DNA of 33,525 nt from Blastocatellia bacterium (GCA_003488005.1 DNND01000066.1:1-33525), one strand, 5' to 3'; shown: positions 23,426-32,158, counted from the first letter of the stretch. Notes: generated by a model not told the origin, from the letters alone. A program made the numbers and translations.

Positions 23426-24985
23426 TTGGTAATCACAATTTCAAATCGAGATCAGTTGTCGCTCGACGATCAGAATCGTCATTTCCGCACGGACCACTTG
23501 CAGGCCGACCTCGGAGGTCGTTCCGCGCGCGGTGGAATGGTGACGTTGTCGGCGCAGGTCTTCAAGTTTGTGTTTAGCACCGTGGCCACGATCGTACTCG
23601 CTCGGCTGCTGACACCGGAAGATTACGGCTTGATCGGAATGGTCGCCATCCTCATCAATTTTGTCGGCATGTTTCAGTATCTGGGCCTGTCCACCGCCAC
23701 CGTAAAATGGGCTGAGCTCAATCATCGACAGGTCAGCACGTTGTTCTGGATAAATATGGGGTTGAGTGCAGCGATCATGCTCATCACGATCGCTAGTGGC
23801 CCGCTGTTGGCGTGGTTCTACAAAGAGCCTCGCCTGATCGGAATCACTATTGGCTATGGGATCACAATCTTACTTACAGGACTGGCGATTCAGCATGAAG
23901 CAATTCTAACTAGACAGATGCGCTTCACAGCGATCGTAGTAGTCGAGGTTGTCGCGCTCCTGATCGGCTTTGTCGCGGCAGTGGTTGCCGCTTGGTATGG
24001 AGCGGGCTACTGGGCGTTAGTTCTGAATCAAATGGTGATGACGATAACGCTCGTGATCGGGGTTTGGGTCGTTTGCCGCTGGCGGCCGGGATGGCCCGCA
24101 CGGGGAATTGGGATTCGATCGATGCTGTCATACGGCGGCAACCTTACCGGCTTTAACATCATGACTTTTTTTTCGCGAAACCTGGATAACGCTCTAATCG
24201 GAAAATTCTGGGGCCCTTATCAACTGGGAATTTATTCGCGAGCTTATCAAATGTTGCTGATGCCAATGCAGCAGATCAACGCGCCGCTCGCAGCCGTTGC
24301 AATTCCGGCATTGAGCCGCCTGGCTGATTCTCCCGAACGCTATCGCGCGGCATATCTAAAAATCCTGGAAAAGGTCGTGCTGGTGACGATGCCTTTAGCC
24401 GCCCTCATGATCGCAACGTCTGACTGGATGGTCCTGCTTTTGTTAGGTCCACAATGGCGCGGAACCGGACGCATTTTTATGCTGCTCGGGATCGCGGCCA
24501 TGATTCAGCCGGTGACCAAAACGGCCTGGTGGTTGTTTTCGACCCAGGGTCGCACGCGAGAATTATTTCACTGGGGATTGATGGGTGGGGCAATCGCCAT
24601 CGTTTCGATTGTCGCGGGCCTGCCGTGGGGAGCAACCGGCGTCGCCGCGTCTTATGCTGTTGCCGATCTCTGCATCGCGACGCCGCTTTTATTCTGGTAC
24701 GTGGGCCGGCGCGGTCCGGTGCGAACGTCCGACTTCTATCGGACTATCGCTCCGGTTTCGGCAGCCTGCGTGTGTTCACTCGCAATCCTCTTCCTTTGTC
24801 GCCCCTGGTTAACCGCCGTGCCCAGCCTTGTCGCCCGCTTAAGTATCGCTTTCGGGATTACAGTCGGGGTTTCGCTACTCGTTCTATCCGCGTTGCCGGC
24901 GGGGAGATTGGCGATGCTTAGCCTCAAGGAAACTCTTCTGCTGCTTTTAAAACGCAATCGCACCATAGCCGAGCCCGCCAAATAA
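23426..24985 (+). CDS. Polysaccharide flippase (Wzx/MOP family)
   Basis: A 519-residue membrane protein with 12-14 predicted helices, of the MOP superfamily of lipid-linked oligosaccharide flippases. The N-terminus TDHLQADLGGRSARGGMVTL and LARLLTPEDYGLIGMVA is the conserved entry of this family. GNLTGFNIMTFFSRNLDNAL and FWGPYQLGIYSRAYQMLLMP are the well-known central motifs, and GATGVAASYAVADL is near the C-terminus. It would move undecaprenyl-linked units to the periplasm for the Wzy-like proteins. The start is TTG 23426; the later ATG 23537 would cut off the conserved TDHL stretch, so the upstream start is preferred although its ribosome site is weak. It leads a run through to about 31172, with the deacetylase starting two bases after its stop. 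Confidence 0.92.
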   Translation: MVITISNRDQLSLDDQNRHFRTDHLQADLGGRSARGGMVTLSAQVFKFVFSTVATIVLARLLTPEDYGLIGMVAILINFVGMFQYLGLSTATVKWAELNHRQVSTLFWINMGLSAAIMLITIASGPLLAWFYKEPRLIGITIGYGITILLTGLAIQHEAILTRQMRFTAIVVVEVVALLIGFVAAVVAAWYGAGYWALVLNQMVMTITLVIGVWVVCRWRPGWPARGIGIRSMLSYGGNLTGFNIMTFFSRNLDNALIGKFWGPYQLGIYSRAYQMLLMPMQQINAPLAAVAIPALSRLADSPERYRAAYLKILEKVVLVTMPLAALMIATSDWMVLLLLGPQWRGTGRIFMLLGIAAMIQPVTKTAWWLFSTQGRTRELFHWGLMGGAIAIVSIVAGLPWGATGVAASYAVADLCIATPLLFWYVGRRGPVRTSDFYRTIAPVSAACVCSLAILFLCRPWLTAVPSLVARLSIAFGITVGVSLLVLSALPAGRLAMLSLKETLLLLLKRNRTIAEPAK

Positions 24986-24987
24986 GC

Positions 24988-26046
24988 ATGCTAAAAAAGT
25001 TCAAGCAAGCCGCACTCAAATCTTTGAAGACCGCCGGAGTCTCGACGCTGGTCCATAACAGTCGTTGGCGCCGGCAGCGCCTATTGATTCTCGCCTACCA
25101 CGGAATTTCTCTTTCCGACGAACACTTGTGGAATGGCTCGCAGTTCACTTCAGCCGACATCTTGCGCAGCCGTTTGGAATTGCTCAAGAAATCAAAGTGC
25201 GCAGTGTTGCCTCTGGGTGAGGCGGTGGAACGCCTCTACGCTGACGATCTGCCCGAGCGCGCAGTGGCGATAACTTTCGATGACGGCACTTCGGATTTTC
25301 ACAGGAAGGCATTTCCTCTCATCAACGAATTTGGATTCCCGGTCACCCTGTATCTGACAACGTTCTATTCTCATTACCAGCGGCCGGTGTTCGATCTGAT
25401 GTGTTCCTACCTGCTCTGGAAAGGGCGAAATAAAACTCTCGATTTGAAACCGCTGACCGGACAGGATCTAAAAACGGATCTCAGCAGGAACGATTTCCGA
25501 GAAGCAGCGCTGGGCGAGATCCACACATTTGCTCGCGCGCAGAAACTTTCTGCGGACGAGAAGGATGCGTTTGCGGTTTCACTTGCCGCGAGACTCAACA
25601 TCGACTATGGAGCGCTGCTCGCGCAGCGATTCATGCACAACCTCACGGCAACCGAAGTTAGCGAGCTTGCCGCCGGCGGCATTGATATCCAGTTGCATAC
25701 GCATCGTCATCGAACACCCTTGGATCGCCAACTCTTTTTGCGCGAGATCGAAGACAACCGAAACAGCATTCAGGAGATGACAGGTACGAGTGCGACACAT
25801 TTTTGTTATCCAAGCGGAGTCTATGACCTGAAGTTTCTTCCCTGGTTAAAGGAAGCAGGTGTGGTTTCCGGAACGACGTGCGAGCTGGGATTTGCGTCGC
25901 GACGTTCAAATAAGTTGTTGCTGCCACGATTTTTGGACAGCGCTAGTTTGTCGGAAATCGAATTTGAAAGCTGGTTGACCGGTATTTCTGCGGCGCTGCC
26001 TCGTCGCAGCCTTGCCGAACACGCATTAGCGGGAGGGACCTCATGA
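24988..26046 (+). CDS. Polysaccharide deacetylase (NodB/CE4 family)
   Basis: A 352-residue carbohydrate esterase 4 enzyme that would remove N- or O-acetyl groups from the glycan. The NodB motif 1 is ITFDDG at residues 95-100 (Asp98 as base, Asp99 as metal ligand), motif 2 is H237-T-H-R-H241, and a third motif is CYPSG near residue 273. Residues about 130-220 form an insertion typical of longer bacterial members. No signal peptide is seen; the N-terminus is basic (MLKKFKQAALKSLKTAG), so a cytoplasmic-face role is possible, unlike most exported CE4 enzymes. ATGA at 26043-26046 couples it to the next gene. It is longer than the deacetylase subfamily usually tied to exosortase A loci. Confidence 0.88.
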   Translation: MLKKFKQAALKSLKTAGVSTLVHNSRWRRQRLLILAYHGISLSDEHLWNGSQFTSADILRSRLELLKKSKCAVLPLGEAVERLYADDLPERAVAITFDDGTSDFHRKAFPLINEFGFPVTLYLTTFYSHYQRPVFDLMCSYLLWKGRNKTLDLKPLTGQDLKTDLSRNDFREAALGEIHTFARAQKLSADEKDAFAVSLAARLNIDYGALLAQRFMHNLTATEVSELAAGGIDIQLHTHRHRTPLDRQLFLREIEDNRNSIQEMTGTSATHFCYPSGVYDLKFLPWLKEAGVVSGTTCELGFASRRSNKLLLPRFLDSASLSEIEFESWLTGISAALPRRSLAEHALAGGTS

Positions 26047-27794
26047 CGCTAATCGCTGGGATGTTTTCTCGCAACGATCGCCCGTTAGCAGACTCGGCTT
26101 GTGCGAGCCTGCAGCAGGCGATCTCTCGTAATCCGGCTGCTGAGGTTAAGGCGTTCCGGGATCGCCGCAGTTACTTCGCAAAGGTAGACATCGGAGCATT
26201 TGGTGAACCGGGCGTTTTCGCGGACGCGAGCGGAGCACTGTCGCTGCTGGCGGGCGAGCCCTTGCTCGCTAACGGTGACATCTCTTCGAATCGACTACAG
26301 GAGCTGACTGCTATTCATGAGCAATTGCTGAAGAACGATTCGAATGTTCTCCGTGAGGCAGACGGGACCTTTTGCGTTGTTCACTATCAACCGCAAACCT
26401 GCACGCTTTATTTGATTAGCGATAAGCTCGGGATCCGCCCGCTCTATTTCTGGATGGATCACGACCTCGTTGTGTTTGCGAGCGCGTTGCGCATCCTGGA
26501 AGAGTGCCCGCTCGTGCCCAGGAAAATGGACCTGCGCGCAGTCACGGAGATTGTTGCCTTGGGCTCACCTCTTGCCGATCGCACCCCATATGCCGACATC
26601 TCTCTGCTGCAAGCGGCCGAGATCGTGAAGGTGACGAATGAAGGAATCTCGCGAAATCGCTACTGGCGTTGGGACGAAATCAAAACTGCAAATGATTCCG
26701 AGCCAGTGCGGCTTGCGACTGTCTACGAACGTTTTCAAGCGGCAATAAAACGCCGAAACAGAAATGATAAAGTGACGGCCGCGTACCTCAGCGGTGGTCT
26801 TGATTCGCGTTGCATCGTTGCGGCGCTTTGTCACAACGGCGTGCAAACGCGCACCGTGAATTTTGCCAGGCCAGGAACACAGGACTACGACTTTGGAAAT
26901 GACTTTGCCGAGAAGATCGGCTCCGCGCACCAGCCGATTCCGAAAGAGAAGGGCAATAGCATCCCCGATTATTCGTCGCTAATGGCTCGAGCGTTGGCAT
27001 CCAGTCGCGGTCAATGGCCCGCAGAACGAAAGCAATTGGTTTGGTCAGGCGAAGGCGGAAGCGTCCTGATGGGCCAAGTACATCTTAGCGAATCGATAAT
27101 TACATCTATGCGAGCGGGTGAGATTGAGGCGGCAATCCAGGAATACTTGCGGAGGGAACAGGTGTATGTCCCACCAAAACTTTTCAGGGCGGAAATACTC
27201 GAGGGACTGCGCGACGTTGTTAAGCAGGGGATACGTGAAGAACTAGGCGAGCTGCATGCAGAAGATCGAGGCCGGAACTTTGCTCTCTTTCTAATGCATA
27301 ACGATCAGCGGCGCAAACTGACGCAACATTTTGAGAACATCGATCTACACCGGCTGGAATTTCAGTTGCCGTTTTTCGATGGCGGCTTTTTGACTTCTAT
27401 CATCGCTACGCCTCTCGATTGGTGTTTGCGTCACAAGTTCTATATCAAGTGGTTGTCGGCTTTTCCGCCGGCAGTTACGACTGTACCGTGGCAGGCTTAT
27501 CCCGGGCACGAACCATGTCCGCTCCCAATTCCTGCGAAGCTCGCTTATCAATGGGACGATTCTCATCAAGCAGAGGAGAATGCGTCACAGGATCAAAAGG
27601 TTCTTGACCAAGCGTCTGCGATTCTGCGGTCAAGTGATTTCCCTGACCGAATTCTGAATAAGAGAAATCTGCGCCTGGCTACCTGGATCCATTCGAGAGG
27701 ATGGCGCGATTACAGGTACGCAATTGAAGCAGCGCAAACCTACTACGCTTACTCGAAGAAATGTGGCGGCGAGTTTACGTTCTCGCACACTTAG
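26043..27794 (+). CDS. Asparagine-synthase-like protein lacking the N-terminal catalytic Cys
   Basis: A 583-residue relative of AsnB. The C-terminal half keeps the ATP-pyrophosphatase loop (YLSGGLDSRCIVAAL, about residue 248) and WSGEGGSVLMG. The N-terminal half keeps the fold pattern (ADGTFCVVHY, LISDKLGIRPLYFW) but begins MTLIAGMF, so residue 2 is Thr in place of the nucleophile Cys that every glutamine-hydrolysing member needs. It may use free ammonia or another amine, act as an adenylating or lactam-forming relative, or have lost activity. The ATGA overlap with the deacetylase fixes the start at 26043 and argues that no upstream MC- start has been missed. It is a second, more divergent copy than the one at 15101-17044. 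Confidence 0.83.
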   Translation: MTLIAGMFSRNDRPLADSACASLQQAISRNPAAEVKAFRDRRSYFAKVDIGAFGEPGVFADASGALSLLAGEPLLANGDISSNRLQELTAIHEQLLKNDSNVLREADGTFCVVHYQPQTCTLYLISDKLGIRPLYFWMDHDLVVFASALRILEECPLVPRKMDLRAVTEIVALGSPLADRTPYADISLLQAAEIVKVTNEGISRNRYWRWDEIKTANDSEPVRLATVYERFQAAIKRRNRNDKVTAAYLSGGLDSRCIVAALCHNGVQTRTVNFARPGTQDYDFGNDFAEKIGSAHQPIPKEKGNSIPDYSSLMARALASSRGQWPAERKQLVWSGEGGSVLMGQVHLSESIITSMRAGEIEAAIQEYLRREQVYVPPKLFRAEILEGLRDVVKQGIREELGELHAEDRGRNFALFLMHNDQRRKLTQHFENIDLHRLEFQLPFFDGGFLTSIIATPLDWCLRHKFYIKWLSAFPPAVTTVPWQAYPGHEPCPLPIPAKLAYQWDDSHQAEENASQDQKVLDQASAILRSSDFPDRILNKRNLRLATWIHSRGWRDYRYAIEAAQTYYAYSKKCGGEFTFSHT

Positions 27795-27797
27795 CAG

Positions 27798-28847
27798 ATG
27801 GAACCCACCAAGATGACATCGACAATCCAGAATCCGCTGCCTCACGTTTCAACGGTAGCGGATCCGTTTGGCGTAAAGTGCGAGAAGGCAGCTCCGTCAG
27901 TCAGCGTAATCATTCCCGCTTACAACGTCGCTGCTTACATCGTTGAGACGCTCGATTCTGTTTTCTCCCAGACGTTCGTCGACTTTGAAGTGATAGTCAT
28001 CAACGACGGCTCGCCTGATACCGCCGAGTTTGAACGCGCCATCGGGCCCTATCGCGAGCGCATTCTTTACATCAGCCAGGACAATGGCGGCGCAAGCGCA
28101 GCGCGCAACGCGGGGTTACGAGCAGCGAGCGGAGAATTGATTGCGTTTCTGGATGCCGATGATCTGTGGTCGCCCGGTTACCTTGAAGAGCAAGTGAAGT
28201 TTATTCAGCGTGCCGGCTGCGATGTAGCGTGCGCCGATGCGATGATCTTCGGTGAGGGGCCGGATGCAGGCAAAAGTTATATGGAGACACTGATGAATAC
28301 GGCTCCAGCCTCGGGCGAAGCGACCTTTTTGGAGCTGCTCAGTGCGGAGAAGAGTTTCATTACTTCGGGCGTAGTAGCACGCAGAGAACCCATTCTCGAA
28401 ATTGGACTATTCGATGAGCAGTTGAAAAATGCGCAGGATTTTGATCTTTGGTTGCGCCTGGCCCGACACGGTGCGCGACTGGCTTATCAGCGTAAAGTGC
28501 TTCTGAAATATCGCTGTCGCCAGGACAGCTTGTCAGGCGATGCGATCAACTCTCATCGCCGAGAAATTCGCGTCTTCGATAAGATCGAACAGTCCTATCC
28601 GCTCACGCCTCGCGAGCGCGCGGAAGTCTCAGCAGTCATTCGGAAACGGAGAGCATTGCTGGAATATGAACTTGGCAAACTCTATTTGCTGCCGGGCGAT
28701 TTTGCGCGCGCTCGAGAATCCTTTGCCAAGTCAAACAGCTTGAGCCCAGCTTTAAAACCAAGGCTGGCGCTGTGGCTCACGCGCGTGGCGCCGAATTTAA
28801 TGAAATCTCTTTACGCGCGCCGCTCAGAAAAAGCCGATGCGAAATAA
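27798..28847 (+). CDS. Glycosyltransferase family 2 with a C-terminal TPR-like segment
   Basis: A 349-residue GT-A enzyme. SVSVIIPAYNVAAYIVETL, VINDGSPD, GGASAARNAGLRAASG and AFLDADDLW are the ordered GT2 motifs, and the catalytic-base region is NAQDFDLWLRLARHG near residue 212. Residues about 285-320 (LLEYELGKLYLLPGDFARAR then ESFAKSNSLSP) match one TPR unit. The gene begins three bases after the previous stop; ATG 27813 (MTSTIQ) is an alternative start because the first 35 residues are not conserved. No membrane segment is evident, so it should work at the cytoplasmic face. Sugar donor unknown. Confidence 0.87.
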   Translation: MEPTKMTSTIQNPLPHVSTVADPFGVKCEKAAPSVSVIIPAYNVAAYIVETLDSVFSQTFVDFEVIVINDGSPDTAEFERAIGPYRERILYISQDNGGASAARNAGLRAASGELIAFLDADDLWSPGYLEEQVKFIQRAGCDVACADAMIFGEGPDAGKSYMETLMNTAPASGEATFLELLSAEKSFITSGVVARREPILEIGLFDEQLKNAQDFDLWLRLARHGARLAYQRKVLLKYRCRQDSLSGDAINSHRREIRVFDKIEQSYPLTPRERAEVSAVIRKRRALLEYELGKLYLLPGDFARARESFAKSNSLSPALKPRLALWLTRVAPNLMKSLYARRSEKADAK

Positions 28848-28892
28848 CAAAACCATAGAGTGTCCCGCTGAATTTCAGGGCTTCGGGAATGC

Positions 28893-29912
28893 GTGCGGGC
28901 ATTGTTTGTTTACCCATCACTGGTAGATAAAGGCACAGCCACCCACATGGTCATGAGAAACATTAATGAGTTTACAAAAAATCTCGCCGCGGGTCGGGAC
29001 GACGCGGCTACGTGGCGTGCCGCGGAAATCGATGTCCTGGCTGCAGAACTCGACAGCAGCGGCATAGTTGTCTTACCGAATCTTCTGGGCGCCGAACAAT
29101 TGCGTCAGATGCAGCTCGCGTTTGAGTCGCGCTTACGCAGAATACGTTGGAACAACTTTGACGGTTATCTGAAGACCGAATGCCATCGTCACATGGTCGA
29201 AGACGTTTTGCTGCTGGACCAGGGGTTTGTCGATCTTGCCGTGCACCCGTTAGTAAAACAGATCGTGACCAGGTACCTGGGAACGGATTACGAGCTAACG
29301 GAAGCCAAGGGTTGGAAATCGCTGCCGACTAGACGCGACTTTCATGGCTGGCATGGCGACGCGTGGTACGACCAAACCACTGAGAAGAAGATCCACCGGG
29401 AAATCAAACTGGCGTTGTATCTCACCGACGTCAGCACCGGCGCGTTTAATTTCATTAAAGGAAGTCACGGCAAACAGCATCCTCGTCTGGTAAAAAACCA
29501 GGAGGTTGAAAATTTCGACAGGTCGCGGCTTGTCGAACTTACGGGTGCTGCCGGAACCGCTTTTCTGTTTGATACTTCCGGGATTCATCGCCAGGGCGTA
29601 CCCATGCTCGAACCTCGCCAGGCGATTTTTTACAACTACCATGATCCGCGTGTTCGATTGCAGCAGGAGGATGTGAGTTATTACCGCTATCATCCGCTGC
29701 TGCTTAACGCTGCGTTTCTGGGCCGCCTGTCGCGCGAAGACCAACGCATCCTGGGCTTCGGCAATAAGACGAACCTTCAGTCATGCTTTGAGCGACAGAC
29801 GCAAACACCGCTCGCTTTCAAGGCTTCCAGCGCTGTATTCGATGCGCAGCTTCGCGTTCGAGAGTTGCTCGACAGAATCGCCGCGCGTTTGAGACGAACG
29901 TTTCACTCGTAA
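28893..29912 (+). CDS. Phytanoyl-CoA dioxygenase (PhyH) family Fe(II)/2-oxoglutarate oxygenase
   Basis: A 339-residue non-haem iron oxygenase. The iron ligands H154-G-D156 are in GWHGDAWY, the distal ligand is H232 in DTSGIHRQG, and Arg242 ten residues later is the expected 2-oxoglutarate anchor. KLALYLTDVSTGAFNFIKGS is the typical PhyH core. Residues are numbered from GTG 28893, the longest start; ATG 28947 or 28953 would remove an unconserved 18-20 residue lead and is as likely. Bacterial PhyH proteins hydroxylate small molecules, fatty acyl groups or modified sugars. Placement between glycosyltransferases suggests a late glycan or lipid modification, which is inference. Confidence 0.85.
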   Translation: MRALFVYPSLVDKGTATHMVMRNINEFTKNLAAGRDDAATWRAAEIDVLAAELDSSGIVVLPNLLGAEQLRQMQLAFESRLRRIRWNNFDGYLKTECHRHMVEDVLLLDQGFVDLAVHPLVKQIVTRYLGTDYELTEAKGWKSLPTRRDFHGWHGDAWYDQTTEKKIHREIKLALYLTDVSTGAFNFIKGSHGKQHPRLVKNQEVENFDRSRLVELTGAAGTAFLFDTSGIHRQGVPMLEPRQAIFYNYHDPRVRLQQEDVSYYRYHPLLLNAAFLGRLSREDQRILGFGNKTNLQSCFERQTQTPLAFKASSAVFDAQLRVRELLDRIAARLRRTFHS

Positions 29913-29995
29913 AGCAAACTGTTAGTTTGCGACGGCACGATAGTTCCCAACCGGTCTGGCAACACAAACGACCGCAAACTAACAGTTTGCTTTAC
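29909..29995. repeat. Nested palindromic element (87 bp)
   Basis: A perfect 23-base inverted repeat (29909-29931 and 29973-29995) encloses a 41-base spacer. Each arm is itself palindromic: GCAAACT-GTT-AGTTTGC in the left arm and its complement in the right. It starts inside the PhyH stop codon and fills the gap to the next GT4. This two-hairpin, head-to-head layout is like REP/BIME-type repeats. It can also act as a bidirectional RNA hairpin, though there is no T-run. Confidence 0.85.
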
Positions 29996-30035
29996 AACTA
30001 ACCTCGATGAACCTAGTCCTTGATCATCGATACCC

Positions 30036-31172
30036 ATGCCAACACTAGTTTCAGTATTTGGAATTGAACCTCGTCGCATCGGCGGGACCGAGACTTTTGC
30101 GCGAGAGCTCTCGCTTCAACTTGGCGAACGCGGCTGGAAAAGTGTGCTCTGCTTTCTGTCGGAACCAACTGAAGAGGTGCGGCGCTTCCTCGATCTGCCG
30201 AATACTTCGCTGGGCGTTTACGCAAGTGTAAAAGACGGCAGCCTAAAGACGGGCAGGAACCTCGCGGGGATCACGCGCGATCACCGGCCAGAAATTCTGC
30301 ACCTTCATTTTACCGGCTTTCTTAATCTGTATTCATGGATCGCGCGCGCGCAGTCGGTAAAGAAAGTCTTTTTCACTGATCACCATTCGCGTTCGGCCGG
30401 CTACGTTCCTGCGCGCGCGCCTTTTTGGAAGCGAACCGCCGCGCGCTGCATCAATGGTCCACTGACCAAAGTAATTTCGGTCAGCAACTACGGCTACGAA
30501 TGTATGACCGCGTTTGACCTATTGCCGCGAAACCGTTTTCAAATGATTTATAACGGCGTGGATCTCTCGCGCGTCAAATCCGATTCGCAGTTGGCTGTCG
30601 ACTTTCGCAGTCGCTATTCAATTCCTGTTGAGCGCGCGATCGTCACGCAGGTGAGTTGGATAATTCCGGAGAAGGGAATCGTCGATTTTCTCGAGACTGC
30701 TCGCCTCGTGACGCAGCAGAATCGCAACGTGCAATTTGTTCTCGTCGGTGACGGTGCGTATCGCAAGCAATACATGAAAGACGTTGCCGCGATGGGAATT
30801 GCAGATCGGGTCACCTGGACCGGCATGGTTGAAGATCCGTTCGGCGAAGGAGTCTTTGCAGCGGCTGATGTTGTCTGCCAATTCTCCCGCTGGGAGGAAG
30901 TGTTCGGCTGGATGATCGCCGAAGCGATGGCCCATGGGAAGCCCGTGGTTGCCACGCGAGTGGGCGGCATCCCGGAACTGATCACGGACGGCGAGTCTGG
31001 CTTTCTTGTCGAGCGAGGCGATACGGCGACCATGAGCATGCGTTTGCTGACGCTCCTGGCTGATCGGGAATTGAGGGTGCGGATGGGCCAGTCGGGACGC
31101 GAGACAGTGTCGGAGAGGTTTGACCTGCGAAAAAATGTCGCACAGTTGATTAACTCATACGGCATTGCGTAA
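30036..31172 (+). CDS. Glycosyltransferase family 4 (GT-B)
   Basis: A 378-residue GT4 enzyme. The N-terminal RIGGTETFARELSLQLGERG loop, ILHLHFTGFLN and FFTDHHSRSAGY are acceptor-domain features. The donor domain starts at VTQVSWIIPEKGIVDFLETA, and the E-x7-E motif lies in WEEVFGWMIAEAMAHGKP with VATRVGGIPELITDGESG after it. It starts at ATG 30036, 123 bases after the PhyH gene, with the nested palindrome between, so it may be transcribed less than the upstream genes. A weak palindrome (GTGAC-AG-GTCAC, 31188-31199) lies just after its stop. Confidence 0.9.
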   Translation: MPTLVSVFGIEPRRIGGTETFARELSLQLGERGWKSVLCFLSEPTEEVRRFLDLPNTSLGVYASVKDGSLKTGRNLAGITRDHRPEILHLHFTGFLNLYSWIARAQSVKKVFFTDHHSRSAGYVPARAPFWKRTAARCINGPLTKVISVSNYGYECMTAFDLLPRNRFQMIYNGVDLSRVKSDSQLAVDFRSRYSIPVERAIVTQVSWIIPEKGIVDFLETARLVTQQNRNVQFVLVGDGAYRKQYMKDVAAMGIADRVTWTGMVEDPFGEGVFAAADVVCQFSRWEEVFGWMIAEAMAHGKPVVATRVGGIPELITDGESGFLVERGDTATMSMRLLTLLADRELRVRMGQSGRETVSERFDLRKNVAQLINSYGIA

Positions 31173-31309
31173 GTCGTTTACACTGCGGTGACAGGTCACA
31201 CGGCAAAGAACTGTCGCGAGGACTACAAGCCGATTTCACGGCTCGATTGAACATTTCGCGTTACTCGGCTGTTGCTTTCCAGCGAAAGTCTATCGGAAAC
31301 TTAATCACA

Positions 31310-31783
31310 ATGAAGCGCAAACTATTTCTAATTAATCTCCTATTTTTATTGATCTTCAACGGCATCCAGGCTGCGCCCGCGAAACCTTCGCGCGAAGCGT
31401 TCGGGTTGCGGTTGGGAATGAGCGAGGAGGCAGTTCACAAGCGTATGCGAAAGATTGCCACGCAACAGAAGGAAGAACGTGAAGAGGAAGAAGGCGGCGA
31501 GCAGGAAGTCTGGGTATTGAAGAAAGACTCGCGCTACAACTACTTGTTAACCAAATTTAGCCGCGAGCATCGTTTAATTCTTGTAACCGCCGTGGCCCAT
31601 CCCGGTCGCGTTCGCTATTCCGATCTCGGTGAAACCAAAGAAGCTACGGTCGCCACCGACGGCATCAACTATTCTTACAAGTGGAAGATTGCCGCGCAGG
31701 GAAAGGAACGCGCGGTGATTCTGATTGCGCGCGGCAGCAACGCGGAATTCCTTGCTTCATACTCGCTATACTTCAGTCGCTAG
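31310..31783 (+). CDS. Small secreted protein of unknown function
   Basis: A 157-residue protein. From ATG 31310 it opens with a clear signal peptide, MKRKLFLINLLFLLIFNGIQ then AAPAKPS, with probable cleavage after QAA. The longer frame from TTG 31247 would put 21 polar residues before it and is rejected. FGLRLGMSEEAVHKRM resembles the GM-s-x-x-e-V repeat of BamE/SmpA-like domains, followed by a glutamate-rich stretch (EEREEEEGGEQEVW) and a beta-strand-rich end. No catalytic motif or C-terminal sorting signal is visible. It lies beside, but not clearly within, the polysaccharide run, so any link is only positional. Confidence 0.65.
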   Translation: MKRKLFLINLLFLLIFNGIQAAPAKPSREAFGLRLGMSEEAVHKRMRKIATQQKEEREEEEGGEQEVWVLKKDSRYNYLLTKFSREHRLILVTAVAHPGRVRYSDLGETKEATVATDGINYSYKWKIAAQGKERAVILIARGSNAEFLASYSLYFSR

Positions 31784-31789
31784 TTTCCG

Positions 31790-32131
31790 TTACATCCGCT
31801 TGATCATTATTAAGCCATGCCATACTGCGGCAACCACTGACGACAACAGAATAATTAGCAGCGCCGCAACTGCGTGACTTGCGTCAACGTTCTGGCCCAG
31901 GGCCAACATTGCCAGCGAGCTCACAAAAACTATCAAGCCGGCAAGGCAAAAATCTATTCCGGAGACATGGTTTGCTTCGTACCAGATGTTAGGATCGGAG
32001 AGAGTCTTGCGAGTGCGGCAGCCGTAAAAGGAATTCGGCGGCACCTTGCGCAATATTAGGGGGATGCTAATGCCGATGAGCACCAATCCCACCACCGCAA
32101 AAAGAATTGAATAGTTTGCGACTTCCGTCAT
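31790..32131 (-). CDS. SdpI-family small membrane protein
   Basis: A 113-residue protein with three predicted membrane helices. KVPPNSFYGCRTRKTLSDPN then IWYEANHVSG is the signature stretch of the SdpI/DUF-type family, whose Bacillus member gives immunity to the SDP toxin. Most family members have no known role. It lies 27 bases downstream of the DoxX-like gene on the same strand and is probably co-transcribed with it. It has no evident tie to the polysaccharide genes. Confidence 0.85.
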   Translation of the reverse strand: MTEVANYSILFAVVGLVLIGISIPLILRKVPPNSFYGCRTRKTLSDPNIWYEANHVSGIDFCLAGLIVFVSSLAMLALGQNVDASHAVAALLIILLSSVVAAVWHGLIMIKRM

Positions 32132-32158
32132 AACCGAAATTCATCAGACATCAGGACC

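Noticed and set aside
31188..31199. GTGAC-AG-GTCAC palindrome as operator or terminator
   Set aside because: Only five pairs, no T-run, and no regulator to link it with; too likely by chance.
31247..31309. TTG-started extension of the small secreted protein
   Set aside because: It would place polar residues ahead of a clear signal peptide that begins at ATG 31310.
5342..31783. PEP-CTERM substrate for the exosortase among the secreted proteins
   Set aside because: The TPR, YdcF-propeller and small secreted proteins end in DFDLKSRK, RPRRARP and SLYFSR without a VPEP-like motif plus helix plus basic tail.
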